Shown piece by piece: positions 1 through 6,652 of a DNA stretch of 15,273 nucleotides. Numbering within the stretch: the stretch's first letter is position 1; every line of letters begins with the position of its first letter. The position numbers were made by a program, and so were the translations under genes. The notes under the pieces were generated by a model. That model ran no database searches. It was not told the DNA's origin and saw only the letters and a program-made list of their open reading frames with translations. The stretch lies in contig JAAYKZ010000029.1 of assembly GCA_012522165.1 (NCBI GenBank), positions 1 through 15,273 of the forward strand, in the 5' to 3' direction. This stretch comes from Clostridiales bacterium. GTDB lineage: Bacteria; Bacillota; Clostridia; Caldicoprobacterales; UBA3941.

Positions 1-2
1 AA

Positions 3-95
3 CATAAGCTGGTAAGCTTAGGTGCAGATATTGAGAGAGTTGACCAAAATGGCCGGACACGTAGGCTTTCTCTAGTATCCTCAAGTACGAAGTAG
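3..95 (+). CDS. C-terminal end of an unidentified protein (partial)
   Basis: One plus-strand frame is open from the window edge to a TAG at 93-95 and encodes 30 residues ending VSSSTK. The segment is hydrophilic and contains GADIERVDQNGRTRRLSLV. An inverted repeat with a T-rich 3' side follows at 162-195, as expected after a gene end. Thirty open codons are weak evidence, and I do not recognise the family. It could be a chance reading frame. Confidence 0.35.
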   Translation, partial: HKLVSLGADIERVDQNGRTRRLSLVSSSTK

Positions 96-161
96 AAGAT
101 ACAGCTGCTTTATAGAGGTACTTTTAATATATAATTATTTAAATATAAAAAATGGCATAAT

Positions 162-195
162 AATACTTCCAAGAATATGAGTACTTGGAAGTATT
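162..195. terminator. Bidirectional rho-independent terminator-like hairpin
   Basis: A perfect 12-bp inverted repeat (162-173 with 184-195, AATACTTCCAAG / CTTGGAAGTATT) has a 10-nt loop. The plus-strand side runs into TTTTAATTTTA. On the other strand the stem is followed by a T-rich stretch about 10 nt away. It sits between the stop of the partial plus-strand gene and the stop of fumB, so it probably serves both convergent units. Confidence 0.7.
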
Positions 196-201
196 TTAAT
201 T

Positions 202-759
202 TTATAGCCGGCAAAAAGCTGCTGGACCTGTATTAAACAGATTATTTCCTTTAGTATCAATGGCTACAATAGTAGGAAAGTTTTCTACCGTAAGGCTGTA
301 AATAGCCTCAGTTCCCAGATCTTCAAAGGCTATAACTACAGCTTTCTTAACGCATTTGGAAAGGAGCGCCCCTGCACCTCCTATTGCAGCAAGATATATT
401 GCCTTATTTCTAACCATGGCATCTATGACTTTGGAATTTCTCTGTCCCTTACCAATCATGATTTTTAAGCCTAGATCTAATAATGTAGGTGTATATACGT
501 CCATTCTGCTACTTGTGGTGGGGCCGCAAGAACCGATGACTTGTCCAGGTTTTGCTGGACAGGGTCCAACATAATAGAGAGCCTGATCTTTTAAATTTAC
601 AGGTAAAGGTTTGCCTTTCTCTATAAGCTCTATCATTCTTTTATGGGCAGCATCTCGCCCTGTAATCAGCGTACCATTTATATATACAATTTCTCCAATA
701 TTAAGGGATTCTAATTCTTTAGTTGAACATGGTAATGATAAAACTTTATACTTACTCAT
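202..759 (-). CDS. fumB: Fumarate hydratase / tartrate dehydratase class I, beta subunit
   Basis: This encodes the C-terminal-domain subunit of the oxygen-sensitive class I iron-sulfur hydro-lyase, which interconverts fumarate and malate (or dehydrates tartrate in close relatives). The 185-aa length matches stand-alone beta subunits. The conserved GPTTSSRMD (about residues 79-87), followed by YTPTLLDLGL and the glycine-rich KGQRNSK region, is typical of the family. The ATG is preceded by AAGGAG at good spacing, and only 10 nt separate it from the stop of the alpha-subunit gene, so the two are translationally linked. The subunits assemble in the cytoplasm around a [4Fe-4S] cluster held by the alpha subunit. 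Fumarate versus tartrate specificity cannot be decided from sequence alone; fumarase is the commoner case in Clostridia. Confidence 0.93.
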   Translation of the reverse strand: MSKYKVLSLPCSTKELESLNIGEIVYINGTLITGRDAAHKRMIELIEKGKPLPVNLKDQALYYVGPCPAKPGQVIGSCGPTTSSRMDVYTPTLLDLGLKIMIGKGQRNSKVIDAMVRNKAIYLAAIGGAGALLSKCVKKAVVIAFEDLGTEAIYSLTVENFPTIVAIDTKGNNLFNTGPAAFCRL

Positions 760-769
760 TGTCTACTCC

Positions 770-1609
770 TTATAAAATAGCTTGTTTATGCCTTGCTACA
801 TGGCATTGTATATTTACTGCGACTGGAAGCCCAGCAATGTGTGTGGGATAGGTTTCAACATGGACAGCCAGTGCTGTGGTTGTTCCCCCTAGGCCTTGAG
901 GGCCAATGCCGGACCTGTTAATAAGCTCCAATAATTCCTTTTCCAATTGAGCAATATTAGGATCCCTGCTAGGCATACCAGCTTTTCTTAATATAGCCTG
1001 CTTTGCCATAAGAGCGGCTTTTTCCATAGTGCCTCCAATACCTACACCTACAATTATAGGTGGGCAAGGGTTAGCACCTGCCTTTAGAACAGTATCTAGT
1101 ACAAATTCCTTGACCCCTTCAATGCCTTGGGACGGCTTTAGCATTTTGAGCCTGCTCATATTTTCGCTGCCAAATCCTTTGGGAGCAACTGTTATTTGAA
1201 GCTTATCACCTTCTACAATATTATAGTGAACAACAGCAGGAGTATTGTCTTTTGTATTAATTCGAGTTATGGGATCTAATACTGATTTCCGCATAAAGCC
1301 TAGCTCGTAGCCACGCCGGACTCCTTCGTTAATGGCATGGTAGAGGCTGCCTCCAGTTATGTGAACATCCTGACCTATATCAAGGAAAACTACTGCTAAA
1401 CCCGTATCTTGGCAAAGGGGAATAGTTTCTGTCTCAGCAATATGGATATTTTGCTGAATTTGTTGTAGAATGTTTTGACCAAGTTCTGATTTTTCGCTAC
1501 TGTATGCTTTATTTAATAATTTTTTCACATCATCTTCAAGATAGCAGCATGCTTCTATACATAGTTTTTGTACTGTTTCTATTATCTGGTTTACATGTAT
1601 TTCTCTCAT
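770..1609 (-). CDS. fumA: Fumarate hydratase / tartrate dehydratase class I, alpha subunit
   Basis: This is the catalytic, cluster-binding subunit of class I fumarase (279 aa, normal length for the split form). Three cysteines in conserved contexts are the expected [4Fe-4S] ligands: C66 in PLCQDTG, C182 in GANPCPP and C269 in NIQCHVARH. The motifs GVGIGGTMEKAALMAK and GPQGLGGTTTALAVHVE are also family hallmarks. The ATG at 1607-1609 follows AGGAG on the minus strand. It is the first gene of a two-gene operon with fumB and has a candidate promoter at 1639-1667. No sign of damage is visible. The symbol denotes the split alpha subunit, not the fused E. coli FumA. Tartrate dehydratase (ttdA) is the main alternative. 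Confidence 0.93.
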   Translation of the reverse strand: MREIHVNQIIETVQKLCIEACCYLEDDVKKLLNKAYSSEKSELGQNILQQIQQNIHIAETETIPLCQDTGLAVVFLDIGQDVHITGGSLYHAINEGVRRGYELGFMRKSVLDPITRINTKDNTPAVVHYNIVEGDKLQITVAPKGFGSENMSRLKMLKPSQGIEGVKEFVLDTVLKAGANPCPPIIVGVGIGGTMEKAALMAKQAILRKAGMPSRDPNIAQLEKELLELINRSGIGPQGLGGTTTALAVHVETYPTHIAGLPVAVNIQCHVARHKQAIL

Positions 1610-1638
1610 TTTGTTCTCCTGGATATAATTTTTATATA

Positions 1639-1667
1639 ATTATACTTTATCCAAACATATATTTAAA
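1639..1667 (-). promoter_or_regulatory. Candidate sigma-A promoter for fumAB
   Basis: On the minus strand, TTTAAA (1662-1667) lies 17 nt from a perfect TATAAT (1639-1644), about 30 nt upstream of the fumA start. The -35 is a partial match and the surroundings are AT-rich, so the assignment is moderate. Confidence 0.45.
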
Positions 1668-1706
1668 GACCAGTGTATAAACTATATAATAACCGCTCAG
1701 TCATAT

Positions 1707-1735
1707 TTGCAAAGCATGAATTAGTGTGATATAAT
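1707..1735 (+). promoter_or_regulatory. Sigma-A promoter with extended -10 for the transporter operon
   Basis: TTGCAA (1707-1712), a 17-nt spacer and TATAAT (1730-1735) with the extended -10 dinucleotide TG at 1727-1728. This is the best promoter upstream of the binding-protein gene. It would start transcription near 1742 and leave a leader of about 350 nt. Confidence 0.65.
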
Positions 1736-1741
1736 ATTTTC

Positions 1742-2091
1742 CATAGTTTTCATATTTGTAATTGGTATCAAGTGTGCTTATTAGGCATTTTGATAATCAC
1801 ATTGTTAAAACCACAGTTAGATTTTATCTTGATCAATAACAAATATGCATCTATTTTAAATGCATGCAAAGCCTTAATAGCGGTCAGTTTTGTGGTTTAA
1901 ACTATATACTATTTTAGCTATCCATCTTTAAACAAACAATATAGAGATGGTTTAAACTCTATGCTAAAAAATAAGTAGAGTTTAATTATCTTTACTCATA
2001 TATAACAGTACTAATGGGTCAAATCCAAGGTATGGAAAATATACCATTACCTTGATTTAATATTCAAAAAAACAGAGGAGGTAGTGTATAT
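1742..2091 (+). promoter_or_regulatory. Long structured 5' leader of the ABC transporter operon
   Basis: This gene-free stretch contains several pairing elements. A long-range 8-bp helix joins 1808-1815 to 1891-1898 and encloses a hairpin at 1845-1850/1860-1865. A 6-bp helix pairs CCATCT (1922-1927) with AGATGG (1945-1950). A perfect 10-bp hairpin pairs 1952-1961 with 1976-1985. TTTAAAC occurs three times (1896-1902, 1927-1933, 1951-1957), twice inside the self-complementary GTTTAAAC, so mutually exclusive helices can form. A last imperfect hairpin lies at 2021-2058, just before the GAGGAGG ribosome-binding site. I recognise no known riboswitch or T-box motif, and no terminator-like U-run is present. 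Its regulatory role is inferred. Confidence 0.4.
2026..2054. repeat. Inverted repeat CAAGGTA...TACCTTG upstream of the binding-protein gene
   Basis: Perfect 7-bp arms (2026-2032 and 2048-2054) are separated by 15 nt; with bulges the pairing extends to 2021-2058. It ends about 20 nt before the GAGGAGG ribosome-binding site. It may be an RNA hairpin affecting translation or a DNA operator. Confidence 0.4.
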
Positions 2092-3648
2092 ATGAGTAAA
2101 TGTATATTAAAATCTTTGTCGTTATTTCTCATAATTGTTCTTTTATTACCGCTAGGATTAGTGGGTTGTGGTGAAGAAAAATCATCAGGAAAGATTTTAA
2201 CTATAGCTTATGACAAAGATGCAGACACATTGGATCATTTCAAGACTTGAGTATATTCTGATGCTCTTATCTACGTATATGATAGACTTGTTACCCGCGA
2301 CTATAATTATAACTACGTGCCAGGTCTTGCTGAGTCCTGGGATGTTTCAGATGATGGAACAGTATGGACTTTCTATTTAAGGAAAGGTGTAAAGTTCCAT
2401 GATGGGACACCTCTTACAGCTGAGGATGTAGCATGGTGCATAGAAAAGATTATTGATCCTGAGACAGGGTCACCTGCACAAAGCGATTTTGCTGCTGTAG
2501 AGAGTGCAAAAGCTGTAGACGAGCATACCGTTGAAATTCATTTAAAACATCCTTTTCCGAATTTGCTGTTTATCTTATCCAATACAGTAGCAGGTATAGC
2601 CAGTAAAGAAGCATATGAAAAATATGGAGATGAATATGGCAGTAAGTATCTTGTAGGCTCAGGCCCCTATATGTTTGAAGAATGGAAAAGGGGAGAGGAA
2701 ATTGTTCTAAAGAAGAATCCTGATTATGATTGGGGTCCAGAGTGGATGGAAAACGGGGGTAAACCAATAATTGATAAGCTGGTATTTAAGGTTATTCCAG
2801 AGGAGACTACAAGACTTATGGAGCTAGAGGCGGGAAATGTTCATATACTAAGAGATATTACCGCTAATGTACTGCTGCAATTGGAAGATAATGAGGATAT
2901 CCAAATATACTCTACGGAATCAACTAGACTAGGATATCTGGCATATGCCTGTGATAAGGAACCCTTTACTGATATTAGGGTCAGACGGGCTCTTAACCAC
3001 GCTATAAATAAAGAAGAGATTATTAAATATGTCTTTAGAGATACTGCCCAGCCTGCTTATGGATATCTACCGCCCAAATTAAAGGATGAATATTATCCAA
3101 ACAGTAAAGAGGAAGGTTACGAGTATGATGTGGAAAAGGCTAAAGAACTTCTAAAAGAAGCAGGCTACGGGGATGGACTAAAATTAACCTTAGCTGCTGA
3201 AAACTCCACAGAATACAGCAGGCTAGCAGAAGTTATACAAAATCAACTAAAAGAAGTAGGTATAGAAGTGGACATCCAATTATATGATAGTTCTAGTTAC
3301 ACTGCAATGCTAAAAGAGGGAAAACAGGAGCTATTCTTAAGACAGTATAGCTGGCCCAATGCAGATATTTTGGATTGGTTTTTATTGTCCAGTCAACTGC
3401 CTTATCCAAACCATTCAAGATGGAATGACCCAAAGACAGACGAGTTAATACAGAGAGCAGCCACCATGCCTACTTGGGAAGAAAGAGCCTTGGCTTATCA
3501 CGATGTACAAAAACATCTCATTGAACAAGCAGTATGGGCACCTTTTTACATTCCCAATCACAGCATAGCTGTGAGAAAAGAAGTGAAGAACTTTAAACAC
3601 CATCCCTGGATGATTCAGTACAATGACGGAATAGATCTGGAAAACTGA
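2092..3648 (+). pseudogene. Oligopeptide/dipeptide/nickel-type ABC transporter substrate-binding lipoprotein, interrupted by in-frame TGA
   Basis: This is an SBP_bac_5-family extracellular solute receptor for a peptide- or nickel-type importer. The ATG at 2092 follows GAGGAGG. It starts a lipoprotein signal peptide with a hydrophobic stretch at residues 9-24, lipobox LVGC and acylated Cys26. The mature domain begins KILTIAYDKDADTLDHFKT and then meets TGA at 2248-2250 (codon 53). The same frame continues without another stop to TGA 3646-3648. It includes LAESWDVSDDG, the family signature region FYLRKGVKFHDGTPLTAEDV and a normal C-terminus. Without the stop the protein would be 518 residues, the usual length. 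Re-initiation at the GTG at 2317 would give a form without an export signal. Either the gene is recently inactivated, or TGA is read through, or there is a sequencing error. The coding sequence is otherwise undamaged. It heads the operon with the two permeases. Confidence 0.85.
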
Positions 3649-3676
3649 ATAGGACGTCAGGAATTGGGGTGATAAA

Positions 3677-4594
3677 TTGACACAGTATATTATAAAAAAG
3701 CTATTACTTATGATTCCCTTGTTAATTGGTTTAACACTAATTGTATTTTTGATATTGCATTTAGCGCCGGGGGACCCTGTGGACCTCATGGTAGGTCCCA
3801 ACGTTACCCCGGAAGTATATGAAAATGTGAGAAACAAATTAGGCTTAGACAAACCTTTATACGTCCAATACTTTACCTTCCTAAAGAATGTTTTAAGGGG
3901 AGATTTAGGAACATCTATACTGAAAAATGTACCTGTTAAGGATTTAATAGCTGAACGTTTTCCCATAACTTTAAAACTTGGAGTTTTATCTTTGCTGGTA
4001 TCCTTTGCTATAGCCATACCTATAGGCATTCAAGCAGCTAAATACAGAAACACCCCTGTTGATTATCTTTCTATGACCTTTGCCTTAGTAGGGATATCCA
4101 TACCTACTTTCGGATTCGGGTTAACGCTTTTATATATCTTCGCCTATAAGCTGAGATGGTTTCCAGTTTCAGGTCATGACACTTTATTGCATTTGGTATT
4201 ACCTGTATTTACAGTAGGGTTAACGGACGCAGCTGTAACAGCTAGAATGGTTCGATCCAGTATGCTTGAGGTTATGGGTGAAGATTATATTAGGACTGCC
4301 AGGTCAAAAGGTTTGAGTGAGAAGGTAGTAATGAATAAGCATGCCCTTAAAAATGCTTTGATATCTGTAATTACCTTATTAGGTATGAGAATGGGATGGA
4401 TTCTTGGTGGTTCAGCAATATTAGAGACGGTGTTTAGTATTCCCGGTTTAGGCAGATTGATGGTAGATGGTATATTTTCTAGGGATTATCCAGTAGTCCA
4501 GGGTTCAATGCTAGTTCTTGGAGTATCGGTGCTAGTTGGTAATCTCATAGCAGATATATTATATGCACTAGTAGATCCACGCATTAAATACTAG
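3677..4594 (+). CDS. ABC transporter permease, DppB/OppB family
   Basis: This is the first membrane subunit of a peptide/nickel-type ABC importer (305 aa, typical length). Hydrophobic segments fit six membrane helices: an N-terminal one at about residues 9-30, then the remaining BPD_transp_1 domain. The EAA-loop region that contacts the ATPase is clear near residues 190-225 (GEDYIRTARSKGLSEKVV). The C-terminus LVDPRIKY is characteristic of the family. The start is TTG, 3 nt after GGGGTGAT. The gene lies 28 nt after the binding-protein gene, clearly in the same operon. Substrate cannot be inferred. Because the receptor gene is interrupted, the transporter may be non-functional or may use another receptor. 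Confidence 0.9.
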   Translation: MTQYIIKKLLLMIPLLIGLTLIVFLILHLAPGDPVDLMVGPNVTPEVYENVRNKLGLDKPLYVQYFTFLKNVLRGDLGTSILKNVPVKDLIAERFPITLKLGVLSLLVSFAIAIPIGIQAAKYRNTPVDYLSMTFALVGISIPTFGFGLTLLYIFAYKLRWFPVSGHDTLLHLVLPVFTVGLTDAAVTARMVRSSMLEVMGEDYIRTARSKGLSEKVVMNKHALKNALISVITLLGMRMGWILGGSAILETVFSIPGLGRLMVDGIFSRDYPVVQGSMLVLGVSVLVGNLIADILYALVDPRIKY

Positions 4595-4636
4595 GCTACA
4601 AACTTAGAAAATAATCATAGCAGAAAGGGTGATAAA

Positions 4637-5653
4637 TTGAGAAAGGAACATGCAATAAATAAGTATAGTCAAAAGAAAATGTATAGGGTGAATGGCTATA
4701 CAGGTGGGCATGTATTGAAAAGCCCTTATGCAAGAGGGCAAGCTTACCAAAAGCTTGGACAATTAGAAGAAATAGATGTTTGGGATACTAAAGGAGATAC
4801 AGAAAAAGGGTACACCAGTACAAAATGGGAGTTTTTAAGGCTCTTATTTAAAAGTAAGGGAGCTCTTTTCGGCAGTATAATAATCCTGCTATTTATTTTA
4901 GTAGCAATCCTAGCTCCATATATTGCGCCCTATTCCTATGATGAAGTTGATTTACCTAATATGCTGCAGCCACCAAGTTCGTCATATCCTTTAGGTACTG
5001 ATGAGCTTGGAAGAGATATCTTTAGTAGGATAATATATGGCGCTAGAGTCTCTCTAAAAGTCAGTATGTTTTCTGTAGGAATTTCACTTATTATAGGCGT
5101 GGTATTAGGTGCTATAGCTGGATACTTTGGTGGTGTAGTGGACTATATTATTTCAGGTTTAACAGATATAGTGTGGTCCTTTCCTGTAACCCTTCTAGCT
5201 ATTGCCTTTGTTGCAACCTTAGGACCTAGCCTGACAAATTTAATACTTGCCCTAGCCTTAACTGGATGGACAGGATTTACTAGGCTGGTGCGAGGTGAGT
5301 TTCTAGCCATAAGGGAGAAGGAGTTTATTATGGCAGCCAAAGCTTTAGGGATTCCTAATGGAAAGATTGTGTTTAGGCACATGATTCCCAATTCCTTAGC
5401 CCCAATTATAGTTCTTGCTACCATGGAACTGCCAAAAGCAATTATTGTTGAATCTTCTTTAAGCTTTTTAGGTTTAGGAGCCCAGCCACCAACTCCAAGC
5501 TGGGGATCTATTATGAGTGCAGGAAGGTCCTATATAATGGAGGCACCATGGATATTTTTGTTCCCAGGATTGGTTATAGGCATATTAGTTCTGGCTGTTA
5601 ATCTATTCGGTGATGCCCTAAGAGATACCTTAGATCCTAAACTTAGGAATTAA
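4637..5653 (+). CDS. ABC transporter permease, DppC/OppC family
   Basis: This is the second membrane subunit of the importer. The OppC N-terminal domain begins at TSTKWEFLRLLFKSKGALFG (about residues 56-75). It is followed by GTDELGRDIFSRIIYGARVS, the transmembrane BPD_transp_1 domain, the EAA region (FIMAAKALGIPNGKIVFRHM) and the typical end GDALRDTLDPKLRN. At 338 aa it is longer than usual because of about 55 hydrophilic residues before that domain. I chose TTG 4637 because AGGGTGAT precedes it exactly as in the upstream permease gene. An internal TTG at 4715 behind AGGTGGG is an alternative that would remove 26 residues. No oppD/oppF-type ATPase gene follows, so ATP-binding subunits must come from elsewhere if the system works. 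Confidence 0.9.
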   Translation: MRKEHAINKYSQKKMYRVNGYTGGHVLKSPYARGQAYQKLGQLEEIDVWDTKGDTEKGYTSTKWEFLRLLFKSKGALFGSIIILLFILVAILAPYIAPYSYDEVDLPNMLQPPSSSYPLGTDELGRDIFSRIIYGARVSLKVSMFSVGISLIIGVVLGAIAGYFGGVVDYIISGLTDIVWSFPVTLLAIAFVATLGPSLTNLILALALTGWTGFTRLVRGEFLAIREKEFIMAAKALGIPNGKIVFRHMIPNSLAPIIVLATMELPKAIIVESSLSFLGLGAQPPTPSWGSIMSAGRSYIMEAPWIFLFPGLVIGILVLAVNLFGDALRDTLDPKLRN

Positions 5654-5701
5654 AAAAGATAATTGATATATTGATATGGGTGGGTAGGGCTTGGGCTTAG
5701 C

Positions 5702-5731
5702 TTGCATTTTTAGATTCAATCATATTATAAT
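5702..5731 (+). promoter_or_regulatory. Sigma-A promoter upstream of walJ
   Basis: TTGCAT (5702-5707), an 18-nt spacer and a perfect TATAAT (5726-5731), 44 nt before the walJ start. It separates the walJ-htrA transcription unit from the transporter operon. Confidence 0.6.
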
Positions 5732-5775
5732 GACATATAAGTTTACTTATGTTGGACTTCGTAGGAGGTTGTTAT

Positions 5776-6573
5776 ATGAGTTTTAGATTCTGTTCCCTTT
5801 TCAGCGGGAGCAGTGGAAATGCAAGCTATATTGGTACAGAAAAAACCCATATTCTAATAGATGCAGGCCTTGCCTGTAAGACCATTGAAAAATCTATGAA
5901 AGAAATTGGTTTGGACCCTTCCATGCTAGATGGGATTTTGACTACCCATGAGCATGATGATCATATAAGGGGTGCAGGTGTTGTATCCCGTAAGTATAAT
6001 GTTCCCATATATGCCAACCAGGAAACCTGGGAGGCTATGGAGAACAAAATTGGAAATATTAGTAGTAATAATATAAGAGTTTTCAATAATAATATGGATT
6101 TTTATATAAAAGACATAAATATACAGCCCTTTGATATACCCCATGACGCCGTATCGCCGGTGGGTTTTTGTTTTTTTAACAAAGGCAAAAAGATTAGTAT
6201 AGCAACGGATTTAGGGCATACTAATTCCAGAATCATAAATACAGTCATGGATTCAGATTTGGTGGTTTTAGAGGCCAACCATGATATTGAAATGCTAAAA
6301 GCGGGATCATATCCCATGCATTTAAAGAAACGCATCATGGGAAGAAAAGGCCATCTGTCAAATGAAGATGCAGGATTGGCCTTGGTTAAGATGATAAAGG
6401 GTAAGCTTACCCATGTTCTCCTTGCTCATTTAAGCAAGCAAAATAATTTGCCTCAGTTGGCGTATAATACCGTTGTTGAGGTATTGGAAGCTAATGGAAT
6501 AAAAAATGGTAAGGATATAGTAGTGGATATGACCTATAGAGATAGGGTAAGCAATTTTTATCATCTGGGTTAA
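5776..6573 (+). CDS. walJ: WalJ/YycJ-type metallo-beta-lactamase-fold hydrolase
   Basis: This is a cytoplasmic MBL-fold enzyme of the YycJ/WalJ group, proposed to be a nuclease-like hydrolase linked to cell-wall and DNA-repair functions in Firmicutes. The 265-aa length is typical. The metal-binding motif THEHDDH lies at residues 57-63 (H58, H60, D61/D62, H63). Further ligand regions are PHDAVSPVGF, SIATDLGHT and the late LLAHLSKQNN. The ATG at 5776 has a perfect AGGAGG 7 nt upstream. An earlier in-frame ATG at 5749 lacks a ribosome-binding site and would add nine residues unlike the conserved start (SFRFCSLFSGSSGNA). htrA follows 79 nt downstream, as in the wal operon of many Firmicutes, but no walR/walK genes lie upstream here. 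Confidence 0.93.
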   Translation: MSFRFCSLFSGSSGNASYIGTEKTHILIDAGLACKTIEKSMKEIGLDPSMLDGILTTHEHDDHIRGAGVVSRKYNVPIYANQETWEAMENKIGNISSNNIRVFNNNMDFYIKDINIQPFDIPHDAVSPVGFCFFNKGKKISIATDLGHTNSRIINTVMDSDLVVLEANHDIEMLKAGSYPMHLKKRIMGRKGHLSNEDAGLALVKMIKGKLTHVLLAHLSKQNNLPQLAYNTVVEVLEANGIKNGKDIVVDMTYRDRVSNFYHLG

Positions 6574-6652
6574 AAATTCTTGAATTAAACTAATCGTGGC
6601 TGGCCCTTCCCTACCAAATGACCGTGACTTAAGGGAGTGAGTATGTCCAGCT

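Noticed and set aside
2033..2055. Seven-codon leader peptide (ATG GAA AAT ... TGA) upstream of the binding protein
   Set aside because: The ATG lies only 2 nt after AAGG, too close for initiation, and the sequence is better explained as part of the inverted repeat.
2251..2300. Selenocysteine insertion at the TGA of the binding protein
   Set aside because: Reading the 50 nt after the TGA by eye I found only weak 4-5 bp pairings and no SECIS-like stem-loop, and a Cys is not expected at this position in the family. Kept only as a minor possibility.
5749..5775. Earlier ATG for walJ
   Set aside because: It has no Shine-Dalgarno sequence. The perfect AGGAGG at 5763-5768 lies inside this extension and serves ATG 5776, where family homology begins.
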